Shown here: piece after piece, positions 1 through 9,230 of the stretch | Layout: each line of letters opens with the position of its first letter | How positions within the stretch are numbered: the stretch's first letter is position 1 | Assembly: GCA_964349045.1 (NCBI GenBank) | Contig: CAYGFI010000002.1 | Coordinates: 1 to 64,000 of the forward strand | Direction: 5' to 3' | DNA length: 64,000 bases | Origin: JACJXF01 sp964349045 | GTDB taxonomy: Bacteria; Bacteroidota; Bacteroidia; Bacteroidales; GCA-2748055 | The notes under the pieces: model-generated | The model's database searches: none | What the model saw: the letters and a program-made list of their open reading frames with translations, nothing else | Told to the model about the DNA's origin: nothing | Translations under genes and position numbers: made by a program

Positions 1-1501
1 GTCCTAATGAGTTCCTGGCATAATCTGTATAGGGTCCCATGTGATTAAAAAAAGATAATCTTAATCCACCTGCAATGGTTATCCTTTTAGAGAAATAAAA
101 CTCATTATTAATAAATATACCTCCCTCAAGTGCATTCATCGGACTAAATTGTCCAAATTTCAGATTGAATTTTCCTGCTCTCGCCTCAATCCTGTTGGGA
201 ATAAAGCTGTGGTCGGTAAGCTCAAAACCGGTGATAATCTGATTTTTATTCCTTCTGAGGAAAAGTTCGCTTTTTAAATTGTAATCCCCGACTGATGAAA
301 ACAGGTCAAAGAAATATTCCGCCTGTGAACCGGTAAGACCAAAATCATATTTCGTCCATGAAATAGTTGTATTCCAATCGTCAAACCCGGTAATTTTATG
401 TTTCCAAAGCAGAGAGATCATGCTGTTACCCCAGTCCAGGTAATTTTCCTGCTTTAGCCCGGCCTGGTCCATTTTGTATTTATCTCTGCCATGGTATCCG
501 GTCAGGGAAATTACATCACGGTCAGTAATTTGTAATGAAGCCCCAAGATTAAAATCATAAAAATTATAAATGTTATCTTTAATTAAAAATGATGTGCTTG
601 CAACTGTTTGTCTGACAATAGGCTTTACTAATAATTCCAAATAGGTACGTCTTGCCCCGATTATAAAAGTCCCCCTGTTCCTTAATACAGGTCCGCTTAC
701 AGATATCCTTGAAGAAATCAGACCCACGCTTCCCATGACATCAACAGAGTCCTTATTACCCTGGTAACTATTCAGGATTATTACGGAAGAAAGTTTTCCG
801 CCATATTGAGCCGGAATACCTGATTTTACTACACTTAGATTCTTTATTATGTCGGGATTAAAAACTGAAAAGATCCCAAGAAGATGCCCGGGATTATAAA
901 TAATCGTATTATCATATAATATTAAATTCTGATCAACTCCTCCGCCTCGCACGTAGAATCCTACACCTCCATAGCTGGCAGACTGGATTCCCGGGGTTAG
1001 CTGAAGTATTTTCAGTACATCAATTTCGCCCAACAGGGAAGGTAATTTTTTTAACTCCTTATTGGAAAATGTAAATGTGCCCATCTGGAGGGAGGATACC
1101 TGGTCTTTTTGAGCCTCAGCGGTGATAGTAATTTCCTCAACAGGAAAAGCAAGCGGACTCATGTAAACGAATATTTTTACGTTTTCAGAAAGATCCAGAG
1201 TAGTATCAATTCTTTCGTAACCTATAAATGAAAATTCCATGTTGTGCTGACCTGCCGGGAGTGAAATTTTAAAAAACCCTGATTCGTCTGTTATCGCTCC
1301 TTTAAATGATATTTTATCCCGGACTGAAACCGTGTTTATAGGCTGATTTGTTGTTTTATCGAAAACAGTTCCGATGACAATTAATTCCTGTGGAAATAGC
1401 TGAGGATGAAAGATTATAATAAAAGAAACGGACAAAAGTATTTTAAGTCTGTTTTTATAGAAGCGCTGATGGAATAGTCTTAAAAATAAATATGCTTCCA
1501 T
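1..1501 (-). CDS. TonB-dependent outer-membrane receptor, N-terminal 500 residues (gene runs off the window)
   Basis: I translated the minus strand from the ATG at 1501; it stays open for 500 codons to the window edge, so the C-terminal part of the barrel is missing. It begins with a basic/hydrophobic signal segment (about residues 15-40). A carboxypeptidase-regulatory-like beta-sandwich follows (about 45-125, with the usual 'GxVxDxxTxxPI', 'TDExGxF' and 'FSFIGYE' pattern). Next is a TonB plug (about 135-260: 'GGGVDQNLILYD', 'FSVFNPD', 'QYGGKLSS'), then the first barrel strands. Such receptors import large ligands (sugars, siderophores, peptides) across the outer membrane using TonB energy. 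No SusD partner is visible, so the substrate is unknown. A possible -7 box (TATTTTTG on the minus strand, 1528-1535) lies about 27 bases upstream of the ATG. Confidence 0.9.
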   Translation of the reverse strand, partial: MEAYLFLRLFHQRFYKNRLKILLSVSFIIIFHPQLFPQELIVIGTVFDKTTNQPINTVSVRDKISFKGAITDESGFFKISLPAGQHNMEFSFIGYERIDTTLDLSENVKIFVYMSPLAFPVEEITITAEAQKDQVSSLQMGTFTFSNKELKKLPSLLGEIDVLKILQLTPGIQSASYGGVGFYVRGGGVDQNLILYDNTIIYNPGHLLGIFSVFNPDIIKNLSVVKSGIPAQYGGKLSSVIILNSYQGNKDSVDVMGSVGLISSRISVSGPVLRNRGTFIIGARRTYLELLVKPIVRQTVASTSFLIKDNIYNFYDFNLGASLQITDRDVISLTGYHGRDKYKMDQAGLKQENYLDWGNSMISLLWKHKITGFDDWNTTISWTKYDFGLTGSQAEYFFDLFSSVGDYNLKSELFLRRNKNQIITGFELTDHSFIPNRIEARAGKFNLKFGQFSPMNALEGGIFINNEFYFSKRITIAGGLRLSFFNHMGPYTDYARNSLG

Positions 1502-1657
1502 TTACGAGTGATGTGAAAAGGGGGACTCAAAAATAGCAAAAACCTGCTAATTATAATATTCCTGTTTTACATTCATGTTTTACAAGACATTTAACCTTTT
1601 GCAATTCCCTTTGCAATAGCCTTATCTTTAAGGGCAGTAAAATTTCAAAAATCCGAA

Positions 1658-2998
1658 ATGAAAAAAATTTTTTTAGTGGGAGCCGGTTTATCTGCTTCAA
1701 CACTCATCCGATACCTTTTAGAACATGCTCAGGAAAACGACTGGAAATTAAGAGTGGGAGATATAATAGAAGAATCTGCCAGAAAGAAAATCAACGGGCA
1801 TGCCCGGGGCGAATCATTGCAATTCGATGTTCATAACGCCGGTCAGTTAGATCAGGCAGTAAAAGAGTCTGACCTGGTTATTTCTCTTTTACCCGCGAAA
1901 CTTCATATTCTGGTTGCTCAAAGCTGTATTAAAAATAAGAAGGATCTGATTACTGCATCCTATGTCTCCAAAGAAATACAGAAAATGGACAAAGATGCTA
2001 AAGCAAACGGGGTGTTGCTCATGAATGAGGTTGGAGTTGATCCCGGAATTGATCATATGTCGGCTATGCAGGTTATTAACCGGATCAGGGAGAATGGCGA
2101 TTCTCTTATTTCATTTGAGTCGGCAACAGGAGGTCTGGTTGCTCCAAATTACGACAACAACCCCTGGAGGTATAAATTTACCTGGGCTCCAAGAAGTGTG
2201 GTGCTGGCAGGCCAGGGAGGCGCCAGGTTTTATCATAACGGAAAATTCAAATATATTCCATACCATAAAATATTCGATCGCACGGAGACCGTTGAGATAC
2301 CCGGTCATGGACAGTTTGAGGTTTATGCCAACCGGGATTCGCTCAAATACCAGGAGGCTTATGGACTTTCTGATCTTTTAACTATGTTCAGGGGAACCAT
2401 ACGCAGACCGGGATTTTGCGAAGCCTGGAATCTGTTGGTTCAGTTGGGTGCAACTGATGATTCATATATCATGGACGATTCGGAAAACATGACTTACCGC
2501 GACTTTACAAATAGTTTTCTTGCATATAATATTATAGATCCGGTTGAATCGAAGATTGCCCGGTACCTCGGAATTGCTGAAGATTCCACCTTAATGAAAA
2601 AGCTTGAGTGGCTCGGACTATTTGATGATAAGATTAAGATCGGGAATCCTGGTCTGACACCTGCCCGGTGCCTGCAGCATATCCTTGAGCAAAAATGGCA
2701 GCTCGATCCGGGAGATAAGGATATGATCGTGATGGAACACCAGTTTGATTACCTGCATATCGGTTCGCACAGGAAATTATATTCGACCCTGGTTGTAATT
2801 GGTGAAGATCAGACACATACAGCCATGTCCATAACCGTTGGACTCACTGTTGCCATTACCGCGAAGCTGGTTCTTAAAGGAATCATAAAGCTGAAAGGTG
2901 TTCAGATACCCGTTTCAAAAGAGGTTTATGAGCCGGTGATGAAGGAATTGGGCGTTTATGGGATCAGTTTCGAGGAGAGGGATTTCAGGTTGAGTTAA
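1658..2998 (+). CDS. Saccharopine dehydrogenase-family oxidoreductase
   Basis: 446 residues. It opens with a Rossmann dinucleotide-binding loop (VGAGLSASTLIRYL, residues 7-20), followed by 'SDLVISLLPAKLH' and 'NEVGVDPGIDHMSAM', which are hallmarks of the LYS9/saccharopine reductase family. The long C-terminal catalytic domain carries 'ESATGGLVAPNYDNNPWRYKFTW'-type substrate-site motifs and ends with a C-terminal strand-rich segment. Family members interconvert saccharopine with glutamate and aminoadipate semialdehyde, or serve in lysine or polyamine (carboxyspermidine) metabolism. Which reaction applies cannot be decided here, because no lysine or polyamine genes are adjacent. It is a single gene, convergent with trmN and separated from it by a short tandem repeat. 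Length and motifs are intact. Confidence 0.85.
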   Translation: MKKIFLVGAGLSASTLIRYLLEHAQENDWKLRVGDIIEESARKKINGHARGESLQFDVHNAGQLDQAVKESDLVISLLPAKLHILVAQSCIKNKKDLITASYVSKEIQKMDKDAKANGVLLMNEVGVDPGIDHMSAMQVINRIRENGDSLISFESATGGLVAPNYDNNPWRYKFTWAPRSVVLAGQGGARFYHNGKFKYIPYHKIFDRTETVEIPGHGQFEVYANRDSLKYQEAYGLSDLLTMFRGTIRRPGFCEAWNLLVQLGATDDSYIMDDSENMTYRDFTNSFLAYNIIDPVESKIARYLGIAEDSTLMKKLEWLGLFDDKIKIGNPGLTPARCLQHILEQKWQLDPGDKDMIVMEHQFDYLHIGSHRKLYSTLVVIGEDQTHTAMSITVGLTVAITAKLVLKGIIKLKGVQIPVSKEVYEPVMKELGVYGISFEERDFRLS

Positions 2999-3002
2999 CT
3001 GG

Positions 3003-3040
3003 CGTGACGACGTGATGACGTGACGACGTGACGACGTGAC
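3003..3040. repeat. 8-nt-period tandem repeat (unit CGTGACGA, about 4.75 copies)
   Basis: Read directly from the sequence: four full units and a six-base partial unit, with one substitution (CGTGATGA) in the second copy. It fills the gap between two convergent genes (stops at 2998 and 3058). Two more tracts with the same 8-base period occur at 40872-40927 and 42473-42545 (see findings). Function unknown. Confidence 0.9.
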
Positions 3041-3057
3041 ATTTCGACCGTCATGAA

Positions 3058-3765
3058 TCAAAGGTAATAATCCCTCGTAAGATCAAGATATTCTTTCGAA
3101 TATTGATGCCGGGGGCCGGTTTCTATGTTCATCTCTCTTTCAATTAATCCCTGGTCAGATAAAGAAAAATCCATCAAAATCCGTTTGAAGGATTTTCCGG
3201 GGATTGGTCGTATTCTTAGGATTTTTGCCAGGAATAAATGATTTTTTTTTGAAAGCGCAATCATTCCGTGTTCTGATTCAGCAGGAAGAATTATACTTAA
3301 ATGTCCCGATGAATTTAAAAGGTTTATTGTGCCCTTTAATAGCTCACCGAGCTCCAAAGTGTCATTATGCTTTGCCAGTGTCCTGGTAAGAGATTTAGCT
3401 TTTAAGGAATTGCTGAAAAAAGGCGGATTGCAAACTACCAGGTCATATTTTGATAATGGTTTGTTATAAAAATTCTGAAACGAGGAACAAATTACATTGA
3501 TTTTGTCCGGCCATGGTGAATCCGCAACATTTTGAGTTGCCTGTTCAGCGGCTTCCGGGTCAATTTCAATTGCATCTATAAATGCCTCCGTTCGTTGGGC
3601 CAGCATCAGGGAAATGAGACCTGTACCGGTACCCACATCAAGTATTCTCCGGCACCCGGTAATATCTGCCCATGCGCCCAGGAGCACACCATCGGTACCA
3701 ACCTTCATAGCTGTCTGATCCTGCCTGATGGTGAACTTTTTAAACCGGAACCCGCTATTCGCCAT
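3058..3765 (-). CDS. trmN: tRNA1(Val) (adenine-37-N6)-methyltransferase-type enzyme
   Basis: 235-residue class I SAM-dependent methyltransferase. The SAM-binding motif 'ILDVGTGTGLISLMLAQR' is near residues 40-57, an acidic loop follows ('DAIEIDPEA'), and the N6-adenine catalytic tetrad is in 'VVCNPPFF' (about residues 116-123). The N-terminal 'FRFKKFTIRQDQTAMKVGTDGVLLGAW' layout is typical of the YfiC/TrmN6 family, which methylates A37 of valine tRNA. Its start overlaps the end of the TIGR02757 gene by 11 bases. It is the last gene of a minus-strand operon tatA - lolD-like - TIGR02757 - trmN. Length is normal for the family. Confidence 0.87.
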   Translation of the reverse strand: MANSGFRFKKFTIRQDQTAMKVGTDGVLLGAWADITGCRRILDVGTGTGLISLMLAQRTEAFIDAIEIDPEAAEQATQNVADSPWPDKINVICSSFQNFYNKPLSKYDLVVCNPPFFSNSLKAKSLTRTLAKHNDTLELGELLKGTINLLNSSGHLSIILPAESEHGMIALSKKNHLFLAKILRIRPIPGKSFKRILMDFSLSDQGLIEREMNIETGPRHQYSKEYLDLTRDYYL

Positions 3766-4534
3766 GATTATAGTTTTTACCCAATGCGCTTAAGCCAAAG
3801 AGTGCAAAGTCGTATTTAACGGGATCATCCGGGTCGAATTCTCTAAGTCGGAATGTTAATTCCCGGACTGCTTTCCAGTCATTTTGTTTACGTTTCAGTA
3901 TTCCAAGTTCACGTGAGATTTTCCCGGAATGCAGGTCGAGCGGTATATAAAGGGCTGATGACGGAATATTCCAAAGTCCAAAATCCACTCCTTTATCATC
4001 TTTTCTGACCATCCAGCGCAGAAACATGTTGATACGTTTTCCAGCAGCATTCTTTTCTACATCTGCGACGTGCTTAAGAGTGCGTTGGGGAAAAGGAATG
4101 CTGAAAAAAGTATTTCTAAAATGCATGATTGCACCCGGAATGTTCCCGGTTTGGCGATAGCCATTTTCGAAAACAGTTTTTAATCCCCCGTGATAAAAAT
4201 AAATATTTTGTAAAGATTTAAGAAAGAAAATACAATCAATACCATTGAAAGTCCGGTGTTTGAAATTCATGAAATAATTAAAAGTATCGTCATCGGCCTC
4301 CTTTAGAAACTGATAAGGCCCATCGGGCATGCTTTCAAGAAGGCTGAATGCGTTTTTAATCATTACAGGGCGCTGCCCCCATGCCAGGGTTGCTGTGATA
4401 AAAGCCGCGATTTCTATATCTTCCCTTTTCGAAAAGCTGTGGGGTACCTGAATTGGATCGGAAACAATAAATGAGCGACGGTTGAAATAATCGACATAAG
4501 TGTCGAGCAGGCTTTTTAATTCTGATTTTTTCAA
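3755..4534 (-). CDS. TIGR02757/DUF2400 family protein
   Basis: 259 residues, intact. Recognised from the family pattern: an N-terminal 'LLDTYVDYFNRRSFIVSDPIQVPHSF' segment, a helix-rich middle ('IAAFITATLAWGQRPVMIKNA') and a C-terminal 'LWNIPSSALYIPLDLHSGKISRELGIL' block. In this family the conserved Asp/His pair of the last block resembles the helix-hairpin-helix DNA-glycosylase fold, but the biochemical role is not established. Position 12 bases after the ABC ATPase gene and an 11-base overlap with trmN indicate co-transcription. Confidence 0.82.
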   Translation of the reverse strand: MKKSELKSLLDTYVDYFNRRSFIVSDPIQVPHSFSKREDIEIAAFITATLAWGQRPVMIKNAFSLLESMPDGPYQFLKEADDDTFNYFMNFKHRTFNGIDCIFFLKSLQNIYFYHGGLKTVFENGYRQTGNIPGAIMHFRNTFFSIPFPQRTLKHVADVEKNAAGKRINMFLRWMVRKDDKGVDFGLWNIPSSALYIPLDLHSGKISRELGILKRKQNDWKAVRELTFRLREFDPDDPVKYDFALFGLSALGKNYNHGE

Positions 4535-4546
4535 TGGGCAGGGATT

Positions 4547-5203
4547 TCAGGAACCAAGAATTAACCCGTCCTGTATGGTAAGTTTCCTGTCGGCCATATC
4601 GGCAAGATGTGGATCGTGGGTAACCAGAACGATGGTTTGACGGAGTTTCACCCGGAGTGAAAGTAAGAGCTCATGAAGTTCTTCCTTATTGCGGGAGTCC
4701 AGATTTCCTGAGGGTTCATCGGCAAGAATCACAGACGGATTGTTGATCAGAGCACGGGCAACTGCTACGCGTTGTTGCTCTCCCCCGGACAGTTCATTTG
4801 GTTTATGATCGAAGCGATGATCCAGCCTCAGGAAAGAGAGTAATTCCCGGGCTTTGCTCTCCACCTTTGAGCGTGAGGCTCCACTGATAAAACCGGGTAT
4901 ACATACGTTCTCAAAAGCAGTAAATTCAGGTAAAAGATGGTGAAACTGGAATACAAAACCGATATTTTGATTTCTAAAGCGGGCGAGTTGCTTTTCTCTC
5001 AATGAGTGTATTCCGATGTTGTTAATGGTAATGCTACCCGTTTCAAAAGGGAGGAGTGTTCCAATGATTTGAAGCAGTGTGGTTTTCCCTGCTCCGCTTG
5101 CACCAACGATGGAGACTATTTCCGCGGGATTTATTGACAGGCTGATTCCTTTCAGTACTTCAAGGGCTCCGAAGGATTTGTGGATGTTTTCAGCCTTTAT
5201 CAT
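4547..5203 (-). CDS. lolD: LolD-type ABC transporter ATP-binding protein
   Basis: 218-residue ABC ATPase. Walker A is GASGAGKTT (residues 34-42), the Q-loop is in 'NIGFVFQFHHLLPEFTAFENV', the signature is LSGGEQQR, Walker B is 'VILADEPSGNLD' and the H-switch is 'IVLVTHDP'. The short length and sequence style match the LolD/MacB-ATPase (FtsE-like) group, which drives lipoprotein release or tripartite export from the inner membrane. No LolC/E permease is adjacent: the gene starts one base after the tatA stop and is followed by TIGR02757. A MacB-type permease without an ATPase gene lies about 10 kb away (14399-15754) and is a possible partner. The lolD symbol is by similarity only. Confidence 0.85.
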   Translation of the reverse strand: MIKAENIHKSFGALEVLKGISLSINPAEIVSIVGASGAGKTTLLQIIGTLLPFETGSITINNIGIHSLREKQLARFRNQNIGFVFQFHHLLPEFTAFENVCIPGFISGASRSKVESKARELLSFLRLDHRFDHKPNELSGGEQQRVAVARALINNPSVILADEPSGNLDSRNKEELHELLLSLRVKLRQTIVLVTHDPHLADMADRKLTIQDGLILGS

Positions 5204-5204
5204 C

Positions 5205-5477
5205 CTAATCAGTATTGATGTCTTTATTCACTTTATCAATCACTTCACGGGTTTCGCTTTCAATATCGGTTTTAATATCGTTAATGTCTTTTGTGATCTC
5301 GGAGGTGCTTTCCCTGAATTCTTTTTTAATATCGTCGGTTGCCTTTTTAAATTCCCGTAAACCTTTTCCCAGTCCTTTTGCCAGGTCAGGAACGCTTTTC
5401 GCACCAAAGAGCAAAAGGAATACAACAAAAATTATTACAATTTCCTGTCCGCTGATGAATAAAATACTACCCTGCAT
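5205..5477 (-). CDS. tatA: Twin-arginine translocase subunit TatA/Hcf106 family
   Basis: I place the start at the ATG at 5477 (MQGSILFISGQ), giving 90 residues. The upstream extension of the frame begins with a non-ATG codon and lacks TatA features. One N-terminal membrane helix (about residues 10-25) is followed by the diagnostic 'FLLLFGAKSVPDLAKGLGKGLREFKKA' hinge and amphipathic helix (FG and GLG motifs), then a charged Lys/Glu/Asp-rich tail. TatA forms the pore for folded proteins exported by twin-arginine signals. A single base separates it from the next gene, and a TAnnTTTG box lies 16 bases upstream. No TatC is in the window, which is common in Bacteroidota. Confidence 0.92.
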   Translation of the reverse strand: MQGSILFISGQEIVIIFVVFLLLFGAKSVPDLAKGLGKGLREFKKATDDIKKEFRESTSEITKDINDIKTDIESETREVIDKVNKDINTD

Positions 5478-5492
5478 AATCGTAATTTTGGT

Positions 5493-5500
5493 CAAATATA
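5493..5500 (-). promoter_or_regulatory. Candidate -7 box (TATATTTG) for the tatA operon
   Basis: The minus strand reads TATATTTG, an exact match to the Bacteroidota TAnnTTTG -7 consensus, 16 bases before the tatA ATG and just downstream of the secDF terminator. No clear TTTG -33 element is seen at the expected distance, so this is moderate evidence only. Confidence 0.45.
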
Positions 5501-5510
5501 GCTGAACTTT

Positions 5511-5550
5511 AAGGAAAATAAAAGAGGCCATCCCTGTTTTAGGAATGGCC
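5511..5550 (-). terminator. Rho-independent terminator after secDF
   Basis: On the minus strand a stem GGCCATTCCT / AGGGATGGCC (one non-Watson-Crick position) with an AAAAC loop occupies 5526-5550. It is followed by a T-rich run (CTCTTTTATTTT) at 5513-5525. It sits about 70 bases after the secDF stop and before the tatA promoter, separating the two transcription units. Confidence 0.8.
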
Positions 5551-5619
5551 CCTGTTTTTATTATTATTATTTTGACCTAAGTTGTTACCTTTCAGTCTAA
5601 AGGAGTAAAACCTAAAAAC

Positions 5620-8600
5620 CTATTTCGTTTCTTCTTTATCTGCAATTCGTCTTTTGATGGTGTCAAATACAACCGGAGTTGCAATAAATACCGATGAATA
5701 GGTTCCGACTCCAATACCAATCAGCAGGGCAAACACAAATCCACGGATTACTTCTCCACCGAAGATAAATAAAGTGCCTATAACAATAAGAGTCGAGAAC
5801 GAAGTACTAAATGTCCGGCTTAAAGTGCTGTTCATGGCTCTGTTAATAGTTTCATAATCTCCACGCTTCCTGAACAGGTTTCGGAATTCCCTGATACGGT
5901 CATATACGATCACTGTATCGTTAATGGAATATCCAATAACCGTAAGTATCGCGGCAATAAATGACTGGTCGATTTCCATAGAGAATGGCATAAACCCATG
6001 TAACAGGGCGAATATGCCAATGATAATAAGCACGTCGTGAGCCAGTGACACTATGGCTCCCAGTCCAAACTGCCAGTTACGGAAACGGATCAGGATATAG
6101 AAGAAAATCATTACAAGGGAAAGTAAAATTACCCAGACAGCCTGCACTTTAATATCTGTTGCGATAGCAGGTCCTACCTTAAGTGAACTTTTTACATATT
6201 GATCCGTATTAATGAAATCTTCTTTTGAGATTGCTCCCTCTTCTATAAAGCCAGGAACCAGGCCATCGTAAAACTTAGCTTTAATAATGCTGTCAACATC
6301 CGGTCTGTCATCTTCGATCAGGTATTTCGTTGTGATTCTGACCCTGTTTTTATCTCCAAAAGTTATAACCATAGGTGATTCACCCAGCTCTGTTTTCAAA
6401 GCATCCCGAATTCCCAGAGTATTAACATCCTGTTTAAATTCAACCACATAATTTCTACCACCGGTAAAATCAACTCCCAGACTTAACCCACGGGAAGAAA
6501 GGGCAATAAGTCCTGCAATGATTATTACACCGGAGATTATGTAAAAATACTTTCTCATTCCAAGGAAGTCGATGTTCACATTTTTGAACAGGTTCTCGGT
6601 CATTTTGGTACTGAAAGTAAGTTTACGGTTCTTTTCAAGCAACCGCTCGTAGATTAAGCGGGTAATAAAGATACCTGAGAAAAGTGAGGTTAGGATACCA
6701 ATTACCAGGGTTGTCGCGAAACCTTTGATAGGTCCGGTTCCGAAAACATACAGAATAACACCGGTAAGTAAAGTTGTCACGTTGGAGTCGATAATTGCCG
6801 AATATGCATTTTTATAACCATCGGCAATAGCAAGTTTTGTCCCTTTTCCAGCGGCCAGTTCTTCCTTGATACGTTCAAAGATCAGAACGTTTGCATCCAC
6901 GGCCATACCAATCGTAAGTGCGATACCGGCAATACCGGGCAATGTTAACACCGCCTGAAGAGAGGCCAGTACACCGATCAGGAAAAACATGTTGGCTGTA
7001 AGAGCAATATTGGCTACAAATCCTCCGCTGCGGCTATACCAGAACAACATATAAAGCAGCACGATTATAAAAGAAAAAATAAATGAGTTGAGACCGGAGG
7101 TGATGGAAGCTTGTCCAAGGGATGGTCCGATCACTTCACTTGATTCAACCCTGGCACGGGCAGGCATTTTACCCGATTTCAGAGTATTTGCCAGGTCGGT
7201 TGCTTCAGCCTGTGTAAAGTTTCCTGAAATACTGGAGCTGCCTCCTTTAATTTCACCATTAACAACAGGGGCTGAAACCACGTATCCATCGAGAACGATA
7301 GCAATGCAGCGGCCCACATTTTCGCGTGTAAGGTTTGCCCATCGTTTGGCTCCCTCGCCATTCATAGACATGTGTACCTCTGCTTCATTTTTAAATTGCC
7401 CGAATTGCATGGAAGCTTCAGTAACATATTTTCCTGTCATGGAAGCTCCTTTTTCACGACTTGCTTTTAAGGCGTGCAACTGGATGAAAGTTTCGTTTTC
7501 TTTAAGAGTTTTCTGATTCCAGTAGAATTTCATATCACCCGGAAACAAAGATTTTATCTGCGGTCTGAGCATGAATCCGTTTACCGTTGCTGTATCGCGG
7601 ACATTAGCTATACCTACAATTGAACCATTAACCGGCTGGTTTTGCTGATCAAGATAGGGAATAAGAACAGAAAACAGGGGATTTTCTTTTCTGATCTGAT
7701 CCTGTTGTGAATCCAGGATGCTGGCACTATCCTGTGTTCCAATCAGGCTGATTTCACTTACAGAATCTTCAGGTGCATCGAGAAGGGATATTTCACCGGA
7801 TTCTTTTGTTGAAGTTTGAGGAGTTGCGGATTCTGCTGAACCAAGAATTCCCGTTTCTCCTTCCGACTCTGCAATTTCCTTAAGTAAAGTATTTGCCTGC
7901 TGAAAATAAGGAAGAACTTCAGTATTTTCATATGTGGTCCAGAATTCCAGGTTAGCAGTACCTGTAAGGAGTTTAGTAATCCTTTCCGGGTCCTTAATAC
8001 CCGGTAATTCAACCAGGATGCGTCCTTGTCTTTCGAGACGCTGAATGTTAGGTTGCACAACACCAAAACGGTCTATCCTGTTCCGTAAAACGTTAAAAGA
8101 GTTATCTATGGCACTCTCAGCCTGTTTCCTGAGATAGCTTACAACATCATTATTAGGAGTATTCAAATCAATTTCACCTCTTGTATCAGGAGTCATAAAG
8201 AACTGTGCCAGCTTACCACCCGGGTTAACTTCCTGGAAAGATTCCGCAAAAAGCACAACAAAATCCGCCTGAACGGTAGCTCTTTTCTTAAGGGCCAGGG
8301 TCATGGTCTGGTTGAAGACAGGATCAGCAAGATAATGAGGAGCAGCAAGCGATCTGATTACATCTTCAACAGAAATCTCGAGGATAACATTCATCCCGCC
8401 TTTCAGGTCGAGTCCCAGATTTATCTCTCTTTCCTTACATTCCATGTAGGTATATTTCCTTAACCACACGAAATTATATACTACCTCATTTGCGATTGAA
8501 TCGATGTAGTTTTTTTCCTTAACCGGGTCACCCTGTGAATACTCAATAGCATCTTTTTCTACCTGTTTGGAAAAAAAGGTAAAAGAAAGCTGATATACAC

Positions 8601-8652
8601 AAACCAGTGACAGAACAATGGCGAATAACCCGATAGCTCCTTTATTTTGCAT
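5620..8652 (-). CDS. secDF: Protein translocase SecDF fusion
   Basis: 1010 residues, SecD and SecF in one chain as usual in Bacteroidota. The SecD half has a first membrane helix (about 7-27), 'LGLDLKGGMNVILEIS' near residue 80, a periplasmic P1 region with 'RIDRFGVVQPNIQRL', and a six-helix block from about residue 520. The SecF half starts near residue 683 and has 'GLSLGVDFTGGRNYVVEF', then its own membrane block with 'VIGYSINDTVIVYDRIRE'. An acidic Ser/Glu-rich linker (about residues 255-325) is inserted in the SecD periplasmic part and is probably disordered. SecDF uses the proton gradient to pull secreted chains through SecYEG. That would feed the many exported proteins of this window, including T9SS cargo. 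It is transcribed alone, with a terminator downstream. Confidence 0.97.
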   Translation of the reverse strand: MQNKGAIGLFAIVLSLVCVYQLSFTFFSKQVEKDAIEYSQGDPVKEKNYIDSIANEVVYNFVWLRKYTYMECKEREINLGLDLKGGMNVILEISVEDVIRSLAAPHYLADPVFNQTMTLALKKRATVQADFVVLFAESFQEVNPGGKLAQFFMTPDTRGEIDLNTPNNDVVSYLRKQAESAIDNSFNVLRNRIDRFGVVQPNIQRLERQGRILVELPGIKDPERITKLLTGTANLEFWTTYENTEVLPYFQQANTLLKEIAESEGETGILGSAESATPQTSTKESGEISLLDAPEDSVSEISLIGTQDSASILDSQQDQIRKENPLFSVLIPYLDQQNQPVNGSIVGIANVRDTATVNGFMLRPQIKSLFPGDMKFYWNQKTLKENETFIQLHALKASREKGASMTGKYVTEASMQFGQFKNEAEVHMSMNGEGAKRWANLTRENVGRCIAIVLDGYVVSAPVVNGEIKGGSSSISGNFTQAEATDLANTLKSGKMPARARVESSEVIGPSLGQASITSGLNSFIFSFIIVLLYMLFWYSRSGGFVANIALTANMFFLIGVLASLQAVLTLPGIAGIALTIGMAVDANVLIFERIKEELAAGKGTKLAIADGYKNAYSAIIDSNVTTLLTGVILYVFGTGPIKGFATTLVIGILTSLFSGIFITRLIYERLLEKNRKLTFSTKMTENLFKNVNIDFLGMRKYFYIISGVIIIAGLIALSSRGLSLGVDFTGGRNYVVEFKQDVNTLGIRDALKTELGESPMVITFGDKNRVRITTKYLIEDDRPDVDSIIKAKFYDGLVPGFIEEGAISKEDFINTDQYVKSSLKVGPAIATDIKVQAVWVILLSLVMIFFYILIRFRNWQFGLGAIVSLAHDVLIIIGIFALLHGFMPFSMEIDQSFIAAILTVIGYSINDTVIVYDRIREFRNLFRKRGDYETINRAMNSTLSRTFSTSFSTLIVIGTLFIFGGEVIRGFVFALLIGIGVGTYSSVFIATPVVFDTIKRRIADKEETK

Positions 8653-8706
8653 TTGTAAGCGGTTTAATTATTCTTATTTTTTTTGAGAATCATTTAAAAA
8701 TGACCG

Positions 8707-8714
8707 CAAATATA
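8707..8714 (-). promoter_or_regulatory. Candidate -7 box (TATATTTG) for secDF
   Basis: The minus strand reads TATATTTG 54 bases upstream of the secDF ATG, an exact TAnnTTTG match inside an AT-rich gap. A TTTG occurs upstream, but about 30 bases away instead of the usual 19-21, so the -33 element is uncertain. Confidence 0.4.
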
Positions 8715-8780
8715 GTATTATTTTTTTAGAATTCATATTGAGATCAAATGTGTTAAAGAAGCAGGAAAGTAAAGGATTTA

Positions 8781-9230
8781 TTATAATCCTTCTACCGGTT
8801 TTTTTAGCGTGAGGGATGCTTTTTCATAATTGATCACTGCATTAAAATCGAGGAGGAAATCACTTCCCAGTAAACCATGGACTTCTTTACCTGTGACCTT
8901 CATGTAAAGCTGGTTTATACCTTCCATATCAATCAACACAACGGGGAAATCGATCAATTCGAGTTTACCCAGTTTAAAAGATGCGGCCAGGGCGGCCAAA
9001 CTCTCAATGTTTCCGGCTATTATTCCAGCGGAATGAATTTCTTCCGGATCAAGGGTCTTCAGAATATGTAATTTATCACCGAGCAATGACTTATCAAATA
9101 CCGTTCGTGAGGCCCCGGTGTCGATGATCACATTTACAGGAAGATCATTTATCCGCACCTGAATCAAAAGGTGGTAACTTTTATCGTCCAGTTCAATTAT
9201 GTTTATAGGAATTCTGAAATTGACAGGCAT
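8781..9230 (-). CDS. Retropepsin-like aspartic protease (clan AA), cytosolic
   Basis: About 149 residues from the ATG at 9230; the frame also extends six codons to a GTG at 9248. It has the single-domain retropepsin layout: the active-site motif 'VIIDTGASRTVFD' near residues 32-44 and the second conserved segment 'VHGLLGSDFLLDFNAVINYE' near the C-terminus. Like retroviral protease it should act as a homodimer, each chain giving one catalytic Asp. No signal peptide or membrane segment is seen, so it is probably cytosolic. It lies between mdh (23 bases upstream of the frame) and secDF. The substrate is unknown. Confidence 0.8.
   Translation of the reverse strand: MPVNFRIPINIIELDDKSYHLLIQVRINDLPVNVIIDTGASRTVFDKSLLGDKLHILKTLDPEEIHSAGIIAGNIESLAALAASFKLGKLELIDFPVVLIDMEGINQLYMKVTGKEVHGLLGSDFLLDFNAVINYEKASLTLKKPVEGL

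Noticed and set aside
7088..7516. 142-codon plus-strand frame within secDF
   Set aside because: Antisense to a conserved SecD region; no recognisable protein.
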